From positions 62,001 to 126,000 of the forward strand of contig CAZCVI010000003.1 of the NCBI GenBank assembly GCA_964502145.1: a DNA stretch of 64,000 nucleotides, read 5' to 3'. Source of the stretch: CAZCVI01 sp964502145 (GTDB taxonomy: Bacteria; Acidobacteriota; Aminicenantia; UBA2199). Every line of letters starts with the position of its first letter. Position 1 is the stretch's first letter. Positions 8,929 through 18,099 of this stretch are shown piece by piece. Below the pieces are notes generated by a model. The model had not been told where the DNA came from. It did not search any database and worked only from the letters and a program-made list of their open reading frames with translations. The translations under genes and the position numbers were made by a program.

Positions 8929-9975
8929 ATGAAAACCTTACAAATTTTAATACTGATTTTATTGTTATATGTGAGTTTTGGCTGCGGAAAAAAAGACAAA
9001 CCGCAAGAAGAATCCGCCACACCCCACGCCCAACAGGGAACCCAAACCCCGGTCCCCGAAAGCCCAGATGATAAGAAAGTCGTGATGCAAATCAATGAAC
9101 AGAATTACACCAATAAAGATTTTAAAAACTTTATCAAGGTTCAATATTCTGGTATCGCTGAAGAGAGTCCCAACCCACGGTTGCTTTCCAGGCTCTTTGA
9201 TTCTTATCAAGAACAGAAATTAATCGGCTATGTAGCGAGCCGGGAAAATATCCAGGTGTCACAAGCAGAATATGAAGGCTATATCGCCAAATTGGATAAA
9301 CCCGGCCCAAACCAACCCCCCATGGATAAAGTGGCTATTACCGAGACCATCATGATCCAGAAATTCCTGGACAATCGCGTCTACTCTTCCGTGGATGTCA
9401 CCCGGAAAGAGATTGAAGCCTATTACAAAACCCACACCGACGACTACCGCACCAAACAACAGGTATTACTGCACCAAATCCTGGTTCCCAATCGCGAACA
9501 AGCCTTAAAAATTATCGGTGAATTAAATAATAACCCCGACCGCTTCGAAGAAATCGCCAGAGCGCAATCCATTTCCCTGGAAAAAAATAATGGTGGCAAG
9601 ATGGGTTATTTTGAAGAAGGCACCCTGCCCCAAGATATGGAAAAAGCCGTGTTTTCCCTGAAAATAAATTCCATTAGCCCGGTGTTCGAATCCTCTTACG
9701 GATTTCATATCTTCAAAATCAGCGAGCGGAAAAAAGAGCGGTTGCAGTTTATTGATAAAGTGGCACCCGAGATCAAGAACATCGTGATGTCTGAAAAATT
9801 AAGCAATGCCCTAAAGAATTTTATGGACCAATCAAAACAAGAACTAAAAATCTCCATCACCTATGATAACTTATATTTTAAATATCAACCCGTGGATGGT
9901 GGCGACGAAATAAATAAAGGAGAACCCAATAATGAAAAGACGACTTCTACTGATACTGAGCCTACTGATTATTAA
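8929..9975 (+). CDS. PpiC-type peptidyl-prolyl isomerase, lipoprotein
   Basis: 348 residues. The N-terminus MKTLQILILILLLYVSFGC is a lipoprotein signal peptide with lipobox VSFGC, followed by a K/P/E-rich linker. A SurA/PpiA N-terminal-like helical region (about 45-165) precedes a parvulin domain (about 180-265) containing LLHQILV, GGKMGYFEEGTLP, FSLKINSISPVFESSYGFHIF. This suggests a membrane-anchored periplasmic foldase like PrsA/SurA. The next gene begins inside its 3' end (44-nt overlap), so the two are translationally linked. It would be a client of Lgt/LspA/Lnt encoded in the same window. Confidence 0.88.
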   Translation: MKTLQILILILLLYVSFGCGKKDKPQEESATPHAQQGTQTPVPESPDDKKVVMQINEQNYTNKDFKNFIKVQYSGIAEESPNPRLLSRLFDSYQEQKLIGYVASRENIQVSQAEYEGYIAKLDKPGPNQPPMDKVAITETIMIQKFLDNRVYSSVDVTRKEIEAYYKTHTDDYRTKQQVLLHQILVPNREQALKIIGELNNNPDRFEEIARAQSISLEKNNGGKMGYFEEGTLPQDMEKAVFSLKINSISPVFESSYGFHIFKISERKKERLQFIDKVAPEIKNIVMSEKLSNALKNFMDQSKQELKISITYDNLYFKYQPVDGGDEINKGEPNNEKTTSTDTEPTDY

Positions 9976-10888
9976 TTGCCTTCAACCCCTCTTGAACGCA
10001 GAGGTGGTGGAAAAAATACAAGCCGTAGTAAATGGCGAAATCATTACCTATTCGGAATTAAAAAATGCCGAGATTGAAATGTCCCGCGTACTGGCCCAGC
10101 AATACAAAGGCGACGAGTTGCAAACCCAGATTGAGAAAATGAAAAACGAGTTGTTGGACCGTTTGATCGAGCAAAAAGTCGTGCTCTCTTTCGCCCGCGA
10201 GAAAAATTATGACGTGGATGGCGATATTGAAATGATCATCAAAAACATCAAGAAAGAAAACAATATCAACACCGATGAAGAATTGCAGCAGGCTATTGCG
10301 TCCCAGGGTATCGATTACCAGGAATGGAAAAAACAATTAAAAGAATCCCGTATCCAGCAACGATACATTTTCCAGGAGATCGGCGCCAAGATCAATGTCG
10401 ACAATGCCACCATCATGGATTATTACAAGAAGAACGCCAGTAAATATACCACCACGGCCAAACTCTCCCTCAATTGCATCTTCCTCAATAAAGCCAATTA
10501 CCCCACGGACGAATCATTAAAAGCAAAAATGGCTACCATTGACGCCGAATTACCACAGCTTGGGTTCATCGAAGCCGCCAAAAAATATTCCGAACTCCCT
10601 GTTAACGAAAACAACTACTTTCTGGGCGAATTCAAAAAAGGTGAACTGGATGCTAAAATCGAAGATGCATCAATCAATCTAAAAAAAGACGAGCATTCCC
10701 CATGGATCGATTCCAACACCGGCTGGTACATGACCCAACTGGTGAGTTACACCGAACCCCAACTGGCCGAATTTAAATCCGTCCGTGACGAAATCGAACG
10801 CCAACTGCGCGAAGTCGAACAAGATGCCAAAATGGGCGAATTCCTCCAAGACCTGAAAAAACAAAGCCATATCAAAATCTACGAATAG
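9932..10888 (+). CDS. SurA-like periplasmic chaperone with degenerate parvulin domain
   Basis: 318 residues, start at an ATG with AAAGGAG upstream and inside the preceding gene. The N-terminus is a classical signal peptide ending near LLNA. Residues 24-165 match the SurA N-terminal domain (AEVVEKIQAVVNGEIITYSE...). The C-terminal part keeps the layout of a PpiC domain (LNCIFLNK, FLGEFKKGELD, GWYMTQLVSY), but the typical GGDLGW core is absent, so chaperone rather than isomerase activity is likely. It probably assists outer-membrane protein folding together with its neighbour. Confidence 0.82.
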   Translation: MKRRLLLILSLLIINCLQPLLNAEVVEKIQAVVNGEIITYSELKNAEIEMSRVLAQQYKGDELQTQIEKMKNELLDRLIEQKVVLSFAREKNYDVDGDIEMIIKNIKKENNINTDEELQQAIASQGIDYQEWKKQLKESRIQQRYIFQEIGAKINVDNATIMDYYKKNASKYTTTAKLSLNCIFLNKANYPTDESLKAKMATIDAELPQLGFIEAAKKYSELPVNENNYFLGEFKKGELDAKIEDASINLKKDEHSPWIDSNTGWYMTQLVSYTEPQLAEFKSVRDEIERQLREVEQDAKMGEFLQDLKKQSHIKIYE

Positions 10889-10931
10889 CATTAACATCAT
10901 ATAAAATCATTGTATTGCGGTTTCAGGTTTC

Positions 10932-10959
10932 GTAGAGACGTAGTGCGCTACGTCTCTAC
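10932..10959. repeat. GTAGAGACG-type palindrome
   Basis: GTAGAGACGTAG (10932-10943) and CTACGTCTCTAC (10948-10959) form a 12-bp perfect stem with a 4-nt loop, 44 nt after the surA-like stop. It could act as a transcript end, but there is no T-run. Palindromes of this kind are dispersed in many bacterial genomes. Confidence 0.8.
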
Positions 10960-11068
10960 CACGTTATTATATCTTTACCTTCTGTCCAGAATGCCCCTCT
11001 CTATCCCAACCCAATTCCCCAACAAAATAATAAAAAAATAATCCCATGGTTTTTTTTAATTTAGCGTA

Positions 11069-11097
11069 TTGACAAAGCAAAGGATTTTCTGTATAAT
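11069..11097 (+). promoter_or_regulatory. consensus promoter of tRNA-Asn
   Basis: TTGACA (11069-11074), 17-nt spacer, TATAAT (11092-11097): a perfect sigma70-type consensus 22 nt upstream of the mature tRNA 5' end. Confidence 0.9.
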
Positions 11098-11119
11098 CTA
11101 AACTTAAGTAACAATGTGT

Positions 11120-11195
11120 TCCTCGGTGGCTCAATCGGCAGAGCGGGTGACTGTTAATCACTAGGTTGCAGGTTCAAGTCCTGCCCGAGGAGCCA
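11120..11195 (+). tRNA. tRNA-Asn (GUU)
   Basis: A 76-nt cloverleaf. The acceptor stem TCCTCGG (11120-11126) pairs with CCGAGGA (11185-11191), with discriminator G at 11192 and an encoded CCA at 11193-11195. The anticodon loop CTGTTAA carries GTT at 11153-11155, and GGTTCAAGTCC forms the T arm. It stands alone with its own consensus promoter. A short T-run follows. Confidence 0.97.
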
Positions 11196-11346
11196 TTTTT
11201 ATTCCCCCCCAATACATCCCCCAAACACACCCTAATTAAGATCAATCCATTATTTTTGATTTTCCAACTTACTCGTGGATAACTTTGTGGACGATATGGA
11301 AGAATGGACGATATGGACAGCAGTCTTGCCCGCTTTTTTTTTCTTT

Positions 11347-11383
11347 TTCCTAACTTCCTAGCTTCCGAACATCCTAACTTCCT
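11347..11383. repeat. CCTAACTTCCTA short-unit repeat
   Basis: Short degenerate units (CCTAACTTCC, CTAGCTTCCG, CCTAACTTCC) between tRNA-Asn and the next gene. They are the complement of the AAGTTAGGA units at 28.9 kb. The stretch before it (11273-11320) has two GGACGATATGGA units like those in repeat-element copy 2. Confidence 0.6.
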
Positions 11384-11703
11384 ATCTTTTCCTTCACCGC
11401 CTTCATCTTCCCTTCCATAGTTAGAATTTTATCCCGGCGGTCATCAATGCTGATACGGGTAGAAACCCGTTTTGCACCATTCAGAAAAGGTTCCTCGTGC
11501 ATTTCTCGGATCGCCACTAGAATTTCATCCAGTTCCCCTTCCAAAACAGTGGACATGGGAGTTAACATCGTTTTAATGTGTTTATGCTTGGCCAACACCT
11601 TTGCTACTCCTGCCACATAAAGGCTCAGAGAAGTAGACGAAGTCCCCAACGGGACAATAGTGACCTCGACAATCACATGATTGGAATTTGCTTTATTACC
11701 CAT
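11374..11703 (-). CDS. MTH1187/YqgV-family thiamine-binding-like protein (DUF77)
   Basis: 109 residues. The start HVIVEVTIVPLGTSSTSLS and the later TPMSTVLEGELDEIL and GAKRVSTRISIDDR match the small ferredoxin-fold MTH1187/YqgV family (DUF77), some members of which bind thiamine. AGGAGG lies 5 nt before the ATG. It stands alone between the tRNA and the diguanylate cyclase. The ligand here is unknown. Confidence 0.88.
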   Translation of the reverse strand: MGNKANSNHVIVEVTIVPLGTSSTSLSLYVAGVAKVLAKHKHIKTMLTPMSTVLEGELDEILVAIREMHEEPFLNGAKRVSTRISIDDRRDKILTMEGKMKAVKEKIGS

Positions 11704-11760
11704 TTAAATCCTCCTGACATTAAAGAAAAAAAAGCATCATTTCTCGTTTCAATCCATTTT

Positions 11761-13026
11761 TCAATCCATCATAACCCGATTGCGCCCGCTTTGTTTAGCT
11801 TTATAGAGCAACTCATCGGCACGATTAATCATTTTTTCCAAAGATTCCCCAAGAACGGTTGTCACACCAATAGACACATTAAGAGAAATTTCCCCCGAGT
11901 CAATCACTACCTTTTCTTCACTGATCCGTTGACGCAGTTCATCAAAAAAAGAGTAGGTTTTATCGCGATTCATATTGGTAGCTAAGACACAAAACTCCTC
12001 GCCACCAAAACGGGCCACCACATCTGCCCGCCGGATACTCCCACTGACCAACGAGGCTATCACTTTTAACGCCATATCCCCAGCCTCATGACCATATGTA
12101 TCATTGACCTGTTTAAAATGATCGATATCCAACATGGCCACCGTGATTTCCAGGTTCCCCCGCCTGGCATTTTCAAAAATCTTGTGCCCCAGGTCAAAGA
12201 AATAGCGGCGATTGTACAGACCCGTGAGATAATCTTTATTAGAAGCATCCTGGATCACCTTGATATACTCTAACATCTCAACGTTCTGGTTAACCCGGCA
12301 ATAAAACTCCTCCTTGGCAAACGGTTTATTGATAAAATCATTGGCACCCCGTTTTAAAAACTTGGCAGACAATAAACCCGTGCCATGAGCGGAAATCCCA
12401 ATTATAGACAACTGGTCGGCACTAAACTTTTTACGCACCTGGGAAATAAATTCAAAACCATCCATCACCGGCATATTATAATCCGTGATAATCAATTTTA
12501 TTTCCGGGTGCTGGATCAACATTTCCATGCCCTTTTTGCCATTCTCCGCTTCCAATACGGTGAACTTCTGGGTAGTCAAATAAGAATGGATCAACAGTCT
12601 GGAGACACTGGAATCATCGACTACCAGAACAGTCACGAGTTGATTTCTATAAATTCGCCAAATCGCACGCACCAGATAATCGACATCTTGAATCCCCTCT
12701 TTGAGAACATAATCCACCACATCTTTAGACAGGATACGCTCGCGCATGTCATCGGCAAAGTTCCCGGTAAAAATAATGGGGGCAATGCCTTTGGAAATAA
12801 TATAATCCACGATCTCATCATTATGAGCATCCGGGAGATTAAGATCCAAAACAGCCAAAAAATAATCGGAAGCCCTGGTATCAACCAATGATTTGGCCTC
12901 CTCGAAAGTGGTTGCAATACGACAGCGAAACCCTAACCGGTTCCGAATCTCATTGCTGATCACATTGGCAAACATCTTACTGTCTTCTACCACCAAAATT
13001 TGCGTCTCATCTAACATCTGTGCCAT
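11761..13026 (-). CDS. double-receiver diguanylate cyclase (REC-REC-GGDEF)
   Basis: 421 residues. REC1 (about 8-125) has ILVVEDSK and phospho-acceptor Asp in LDLNLPD. REC2 (about 130-250) has VLVVDDSSVSR and Asp in ITDYNMPVMDGF. The GGDEF domain (about 260-421) has a catalytic RFGGEEF core and an RxxD inhibitory site (RRAD) just before it. The protein would make c-di-GMP under control of two phosphorylations. The PilZ-CheX protein at the left end is a plausible reader of that signal. A GAGGT motif precedes the ATG. The layout resembles PleD. Confidence 0.93.
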   Translation of the reverse strand: MAQMLDETQILVVEDSKMFANVISNEIRNRLGFRCRIATTFEEAKSLVDTRASDYFLAVLDLNLPDAHNDEIVDYIISKGIAPIIFTGNFADDMRERILSKDVVDYVLKEGIQDVDYLVRAIWRIYRNQLVTVLVVDDSSVSRLLIHSYLTTQKFTVLEAENGKKGMEMLIQHPEIKLIITDYNMPVMDGFEFISQVRKKFSADQLSIIGISAHGTGLLSAKFLKRGANDFINKPFAKEEFYCRVNQNVEMLEYIKVIQDASNKDYLTGLYNRRYFFDLGHKIFENARRGNLEITVAMLDIDHFKQVNDTYGHEAGDMALKVIASLVSGSIRRADVVARFGGEEFCVLATNMNRDKTYSFFDELRQRISEEKVVIDSGEISLNVSIGVTTVLGESLEKMINRADELLYKAKQSGRNRVMMD

Positions 13027-13224
13027 GTTGATACTTACCTCACTCTATATTATTCCATATTTTTTCCACATTTTTTTGCCACAACAGCAGTGATTGCTGT
13101 TGTTCTTTATTTTTAACATATTTTACATTACTTTGCAATCGAAAATCAAACCTTCCCCAAAATTCCCTGGTCATTTTTACGTTAAAAATAATTATTGAAA
13201 TTTTTATTGTAAAAATACTTGACA

Positions 13225-13253
13225 TTTACATGGAATCTATGTTATTGAGTAAT
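13225..13253 (+). promoter_or_regulatory. possible promoter of the cold-shock gene
   Basis: TTTACA (13225-13230), 17-nt spacer, AGTAAT (13248-13253). An overlapping TTGACA at 13219-13224 has no good -10 at 17 nt. Either choice leaves about 35 nt of leader before the Shine-Dalgarno AAGGAAG. Confidence 0.4.
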
Positions 13254-13294
13254 TTTATAAATCCAAGTAACATTATCAAATGAAGGAAGTCTGT

Positions 13295-13498
13295 ATGCTT
13301 AAAGGAAAAGTTAAATGGTTCGACACTAAAAAAGGCTTTGGATTCATCCAGAGCGAAGAAGGCAATGATGTGTTTGTACATTATACAAGCATCAAAGCGG
13401 CAGGATTTAAGAACCTCACGGAAGGTCAAGAAGTGAGATTTGAAATTACAGAAGGAAAAAAAGGCCCTCAAGCCTCCAATGTAGAATTGGTAGAGTAG
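13295..13498 (+). CDS. cold-shock protein, CspA family
   Basis: 67 residues from the ATG at 13295; AAGGAAG lies 6 nt upstream, so the earlier in-frame ATG at 13280 is part of the leader. A single OB-fold with RNP1 KGFGFI and RNP2 VFVHYTSI, the nucleic-acid-binding motifs of CspA-type RNA chaperones. It is transcribed divergently from the diguanylate cyclase. Length and sequence are typical. Confidence 0.95.
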   Translation: MLKGKVKWFDTKKGFGFIQSEEGNDVFVHYTSIKAAGFKNLTEGQEVRFEITEGKKGPQASNVELVE

Positions 13499-13520
13499 CC
13501 TGCTTTTCCAGGTATTTGCC

Positions 13521-13551
13521 CCTCCCTCGTGGTGTGAAACCATGAGGGAGG
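13521..13551. terminator. strong hairpin between convergent csp and tex
   Basis: CCTCCCTCGTGG (13521-13532) pairs with CCATGAGGGAGG (13540-13551), with one G-T pair and a 7-nt loop. It lies between two convergent genes and could end both transcripts, although neither side has a good T-run. Confidence 0.6.
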
Positions 13552-13561
13552 AGTTTGCCCG

Positions 13562-15904
13562 TTAGCCTTTTGCCCCCCACTTGGCTTTAAGACTCATGAG
13601 GAGATCTTCAGAGTGTTTTTTTGCCAGTTCTTGGGCATTGGGAACAACCGGCGTTTTGCCACGAATATCTTTCTTGTGTTTATGGTCGTCGTTTTGTTTC
13701 TGCTGCGGCTGTTTTGCTTTTGGTTCTCTGTCTGGTTTTGGTTGTTTGGGTACGATAGCCGGGGGTTCCAGCAATGCTTTGATACTCAGGTGGATTCGTT
13801 TTAACTTTTCATCAATACTCAGCACCTTCACCTTCACCTTGTCTTCTACCGCGATGACATCCTCGGGATTGGTGATATAGCGGTTGGAAAGTTCCGAGAT
13901 ATGAACCAAGCCATCCTGATGCACGCCAATATCCACAAACGCACCGAACTTGGTCACATTGGTGACCACGCCACGTAACACCATGCCCTCGTGCAAGTCC
14001 TCGATTTTCTCCACGCCATCATCGAATTCAAATACTACAAAATCATGCCGCGGGTCGCGGCCCGGGGTTTCCAATTCCTTGAGAATATCATGAACCGTGG
14101 GCAAACCAAACTGTTCATTCACATATTCTTCCGGTTTGATGGTGGAGATGAGCGCTTTATTGCGGATCAAACCAGTCACAGGCACAGCGGCGTTTTGGCA
14201 CATCTGTTCCACGATAAAATAAGATTCGGGGTGAATGCCCGTGGTCTCCAGGGGATTAATAGCGCCGCGAATCCGCAAAAAACCGGCGCTTTGCTGGAAC
14301 GCCTTGGCCCCGAACATACGTACCTGGTTGACCTCTTCCCGGCTCTTGAACATGCCGTTGTCATTCCGGTACTGGACAATGTTTTTAGCCAGAGTCGGAC
14401 CAATGCCGGATACATATTTCAGTAAATGATAGGAAGCCGTGTTTAATTCCACGCCCACCCGGTTCACTACCAGCTCCACGACTTGGTCCAGCTTGGATTT
14501 TAATAGTGGTTGGTTGACATCGTGCTGATATTGCCCCACGCCGATGGATTTGGGGTCGATTTTCACTAATTCTGCCAATGCATCCTGAAAACGACGACCA
14601 ATAGAAACAGCGCCACGCACGGTCACATCATATTCGGGGAACTCTTCCCGTCCTGCCTCGGAAGCGGAATAAACCGATGCGCCCGCTTCACTAATCACCG
14701 ATACAATCACATTCTGGGGCACGATACTCTTAAAAAAAGCCAGGGTTTCCCGCGAGGCTGTGCCATTTCCAATGGCTACCGCTTCAATCCCATGTTGGGC
14801 AATCAAATGGTTGACCACAGCCGTGGATTCTGCCACCCGTTCCTGGGGTTTCGTGGGATAGATCGTCACAGTTTCCAGCAACTTGCCAGTCTCGTCCAAA
14901 GCCACCAATTTAACACCGGAACGAAAACCGGGATCAGCACCAATGACCCGTCGATTCCCTGCCGAGGGAGACAACAGCAATTTTTCCAGGTTAGCTGCGA
15001 ACACATTGATCGCCTCTTCATCGGCCCGTTTCTTCATCTCCGAACGAATATCCTGTTCAATAGAGGGCAACAGCAATCGTTCCAATGCATCTTCAAATAC
15101 CTTGTTTAAGAAATCAAAACGGGGATGTTGATCAATAAACATCAAACTTCTGAACTTGACTTGGACACGTTCCTGATCGCAATCAATTTTAATGCGTAGT
15201 ACTTTTTCCGTTTCGCCACGGCGAATAGCTAAGATGCGGTGCGAAGGCATCACTTTAACCGGTTCCGTGTACTCGTAATATTGCTCGAACTTGGTCCGTT
15301 CATCTTTAAATTCCGGTGTGACTGCCACCACCGCTTTGCCCAGTTCCGCCACCTCGTGGCGCACTTCTTTACGCAGGTCTGCCTGTTCCGAATACATTTC
15401 CGCGATAATATGACCCGCCCCTTCCATGGCTTCCTCGATAGTAGCTACCTGTTTCTCCTCGGAAATAAAGGGCACGGCCATATCTTCAACCAGTCCTGGT
15501 ATGGTCGCGTCCAGAATGGCCAGAGCCAGTGGTTCCAGACCCTTTTCACGCGCAATTGTCGCCTTGGTACGGCGTTTCGGTTTATAGGGCAGATAGATGT
15601 CCTCCAATTCCGTTTTGGAATAGGTATCCTCAATCTTTTTCTGCAACTCGGCGGTCAACTTGCCCTGCCCCTCTATGGTTTTTAAAACCGTCTCTTTTCG
15701 CTCATTGAGCTCTTTCACATAAATAAACTGCTCGCTAACTTGCAGAACTTTTAATTCGTCGAGATCTCCGGTCTTCTCTTTCCTGTACCGGGAAATAAAG
15801 GGGACCGTATTCCCTTCCATCAACATCTCGATCACATTATTCGCCTGGAATAACCGGACATCCACGGCAGCAGCAATAAAAGCCAGATCCTTTTGATTAA
15901 GCAT
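13562..15904 (-). CDS. tex: Tex family S1 RNA-binding transcription accessory protein
   Basis: 780 residues from the ATG at 15904; GGAGGA lies 9 nt upstream, which excludes the ATG at 15928 because it precedes that site. The order of domains is the standard one: Tex N-terminal helical region, YqgF/RNase H-like domain (ADPGFRSGVKLVALD), helix-hairpin-helix segments (YVSGIGPTLAKNIV) and an S1 domain (GMVLRGVVTNVTKFGAFVDI). The C-terminus has a basic K/Q/P-rich tail. Tex binds nucleic acids and associates with RNA polymerase. It is convergent with csp. Confidence 0.95.
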   Translation of the reverse strand: MLNQKDLAFIAAAVDVRLFQANNVIEMLMEGNTVPFISRYRKEKTGDLDELKVLQVSEQFIYVKELNERKETVLKTIEGQGKLTAELQKKIEDTYSKTELEDIYLPYKPKRRTKATIAREKGLEPLALAILDATIPGLVEDMAVPFISEEKQVATIEEAMEGAGHIIAEMYSEQADLRKEVRHEVAELGKAVVAVTPEFKDERTKFEQYYEYTEPVKVMPSHRILAIRRGETEKVLRIKIDCDQERVQVKFRSLMFIDQHPRFDFLNKVFEDALERLLLPSIEQDIRSEMKKRADEEAINVFAANLEKLLLSPSAGNRRVIGADPGFRSGVKLVALDETGKLLETVTIYPTKPQERVAESTAVVNHLIAQHGIEAVAIGNGTASRETLAFFKSIVPQNVIVSVISEAGASVYSASEAGREEFPEYDVTVRGAVSIGRRFQDALAELVKIDPKSIGVGQYQHDVNQPLLKSKLDQVVELVVNRVGVELNTASYHLLKYVSGIGPTLAKNIVQYRNDNGMFKSREEVNQVRMFGAKAFQQSAGFLRIRGAINPLETTGIHPESYFIVEQMCQNAAVPVTGLIRNKALISTIKPEEYVNEQFGLPTVHDILKELETPGRDPRHDFVVFEFDDGVEKIEDLHEGMVLRGVVTNVTKFGAFVDIGVHQDGLVHISELSNRYITNPEDVIAVEDKVKVKVLSIDEKLKRIHLSIKALLEPPAIVPKQPKPDREPKAKQPQQKQNDDHKHKKDIRGKTPVVPNAQELAKKHSEDLLMSLKAKWGAKG

Positions 15905-15928
15905 TCTTATTCGTCCTCCATTTTTCAA

Positions 15929-15960
15929 TTCTCATTCAATTCTCATTCAATTCTCATTTA
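15929..15960. repeat. CAATTCTCATT tandem units upstream of tex
   Basis: About three adjacent copies of the 11-nt unit CAATTCTCATT lie directly upstream of the tex translation start. They may be a slippage product. No promoter can be assigned with confidence in 15960-16118. Confidence 0.6.
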
Positions 15961-16118
15961 TTTATATGCACGTGTCTTGCTCTTTTTTTTTCATGTTGTT
16001 TAATACGATTCATGTATTAAAAGTGAGATTGTACCACAGAATTCAGAATTACAAAAGAGCAGAAATAAAATTTAAAACCTGCCATTTCAAAGTTAAGCTA
16101 TAGAGATAAGCCATAGGT

Positions 16119-16550
16119 TTAATCCAGAAGTCCCAGTTCCTCGATCCGCGCCATTAATTTTTTTTTATCAATAGGTTTGGTAATATAGCCCTCGCAACCG
16201 GTACGAAATGCCTGGAGAATACTTTTATTATCATCCAACACGGTGATCATGATTACTTTTACTCCATCGGAACCAAAAATCCCCATGGCTTCTTCGGCTT
16301 GTCGTATCTTCTGCAACGTTTCGTGACCATCCATGATTGGCATTAAAATATCCAGACAAATCAAATCGTAAGTGAACTCATCGGCCAAGGAATTCCTAAA
16401 GGCATCGATTGCCTCTTCTCCATTTACGGCAATATCAGATTCGCCAAGGGGCGCCAGAATCCGCTGGAGCAATCTACGGGTGAAAAAATCATCTTCCACG
16501 ATTAATATTTTTAATGCCCCATGACCTGTTTTTCTTACTTCTTCCATCAT
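16119..16550 (-). CDS. single-domain response regulator (CheY-like)
   Basis: 143 residues containing one receiver domain: KILIVEDDFFTRR (acidic pocket), phospho-acceptor Asp in ICLDILMPIMDG, and a Lys in ITKPIDKK. No output domain is present. GGAGG lies 7 nt upstream of the first of two adjacent ATGs. No kinase is next to it, so it may be a free phospho-relay or the target of a CheX-type phosphatase such as the one at 737-2443 (inference). Confidence 0.92.
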   Translation of the reverse strand: MMEEVRKTGHGALKILIVEDDFFTRRLLQRILAPLGESDIAVNGEEAIDAFRNSLADEFTYDLICLDILMPIMDGHETLQKIRQAEEAMGIFGSDGVKVIMITVLDDNKSILQAFRTGCEGYITKPIDKKKLMARIEELGLLD

Positions 16551-16742
16551 ACCATAACCTCCATCAATACCCGCTGGTATCTTTTGTTATTTTTTACCGC
16601 TTCAACTAATACTATCAAATTTAAGGAATATGTTTTCAACATCGGAATCCGACTTTCTGCGACTGTTTTTTTTAACCATATTCTTTATAATATTAAAACA
16701 TGGTTTTGTCAATGGCGGATTTTTTTCTGTCGTGGTTTTTTA

Positions 16743-16771
16743 TTGCATTTTTTCTTAAATTTATTTATAAT
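16743..16771 (+). promoter_or_regulatory. sigma70-type promoter of the nfeD-like gene (leaderless arrangement)
   Basis: TTGCAT (16743-16748), 17-nt spacer, TATAAT (16766-16771), then only six bases before the ATG at 16778 and no Shine-Dalgarno. Confidence 0.75.
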
Positions 16772-16777
16772 ACACCT

Positions 16778-18097
16778 ATGAAGAGAACTGAAAAAAAAAT
16801 TGGCACGTTGTGGAAGAAATATGTACTCCCCCTTTTTCTGATCACTCTGCTTCCCAGTCTCCTACACGCCGAGATTTACCGTTTAGAGCTCAATGGACCC
16901 ATCGAGTCAATCAGCGCGGAATATATCAGTGATTGTTTCAAAAAAGTAAGGGAATCAAGGAACGTCCAACTGGTGCTAATCATCATGGACACCCCTGGTG
17001 GATTCGATACATCCATGCGCAGCATCATCAAGGATATCCTGGCATCCCCGGTTCCAGTGGCGGTTTATGTGAGTCCCCGTGGTGCGCGGGCGGCTTCCGC
17101 TGGTTTTATTATCACTATTGCCGCAGATATTGCCTGCATGGCTCCCGGCACCAACATGGGCGCGGCTCACCCTGTAAGCGTTAGTGGTACCAAACTGGAT
17201 GATATAATGACCGACAAAATCACCAACGATGCGGTCTCCTACGCCAAATCCCTGGCTAAAAACAGGAACCGCAACATGGCATGGGCGGAAAATGCGGTTC
17301 GTAAAAGCGAGTCCTATACCGCAGAGGAATGCCTCAACAATAACCTGATCAACTATATTGCCAATGATCTCAACGACTTGCTCCACCAATTGGAAGGAAA
17401 ACAAATCACCACGGCCAACGGGAACACGGTTACGCTCAAACTAAAGAACCAACGGTTGGTTTCGCTGAACCTGAGCGGCCAACAACAATTCTTAAAGACT
17501 ATCACCAATCCCAACCTCGCCTACTTCCTCCTTATTTTCGGCCTGTTGGGACTTTACCTGGAGTTCTCCCATCCCGGCGCCCTGTTTCCCGGCATTTTAG
17601 GCGGTATCTGTTTGCTTTTGGCCTTCCTGGCCTTTCAGGTGCTGCCGATTAACTATGTGGGACTACTGCTGATCCTACTTTCAATCGGTTTTTTTATCGC
17701 TGAAATTAAAATACAAGGATTTGGGATGCTGGGTGTGGGTGGGATCATCGCTTTTGTGCTTGGTTCCATCATGCTCATTAACAGCCCGATCCCGGAGATG
17801 AAACCCGCTATGTCGACTATTTTTACATTTACGTTGATTTTTGGTGCTGTCATCCTGTTTTTGACCTATCAGGTTTTAAAAATCTGGCGCAGTAAACCCG
17901 AGACTGGCCAAGAAGGAATGACCGGTGAAATGGGTATTGCCAAAACCGATATCACCCAGACGGGGGGGAAAGTGTTCGTTCACGGTGAATGGTGGAACGC
18001 GGTTACCCTTTCCACGACCCCTATTCCTGTCGGTTCCAGTGTGATTATAGAGTCTATCCAGAATTTTACATTAAACGTAACCCTAAAAGGAGACTAA
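16778..18097 (+). CDS. NfeD family membrane serine protease (ClpP-class, long form)
   Basis: 439 residues. A signal peptide ends near LLHAE. The protease domain follows with IIMDTPGG, then SPRGARAASAGF, whose Ser in ASAG is the expected nucleophile of the Ser-Lys dyad. Four or so hydrophobic segments (about 240-370) and a C-terminal NfeD OB-fold (about 385-439, GKVFVHGEWWNAV) complete the long NfeD form. These enzymes cleave hydrophobic regions of membrane proteins and work with slipin, which is encoded 2 bp downstream. The start at 16778 fits the promoter; the frame is open 26 codons further upstream. Confidence 0.92.
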   Translation: MKRTEKKIGTLWKKYVLPLFLITLLPSLLHAEIYRLELNGPIESISAEYISDCFKKVRESRNVQLVLIIMDTPGGFDTSMRSIIKDILASPVPVAVYVSPRGARAASAGFIITIAADIACMAPGTNMGAAHPVSVSGTKLDDIMTDKITNDAVSYAKSLAKNRNRNMAWAENAVRKSESYTAEECLNNNLINYIANDLNDLLHQLEGKQITTANGNTVTLKLKNQRLVSLNLSGQQQFLKTITNPNLAYFLLIFGLLGLYLEFSHPGALFPGILGGICLLLAFLAFQVLPINYVGLLLILLSIGFFIAEIKIQGFGMLGVGGIIAFVLGSIMLINSPIPEMKPAMSTIFTFTLIFGAVILFLTYQVLKIWRSKPETGQEGMTGEMGIAKTDITQTGGKVFVHGEWWNAVTLSTTPIPVGSSVIIESIQNFTLNVTLKGD

Positions 18098-18099
18098 AA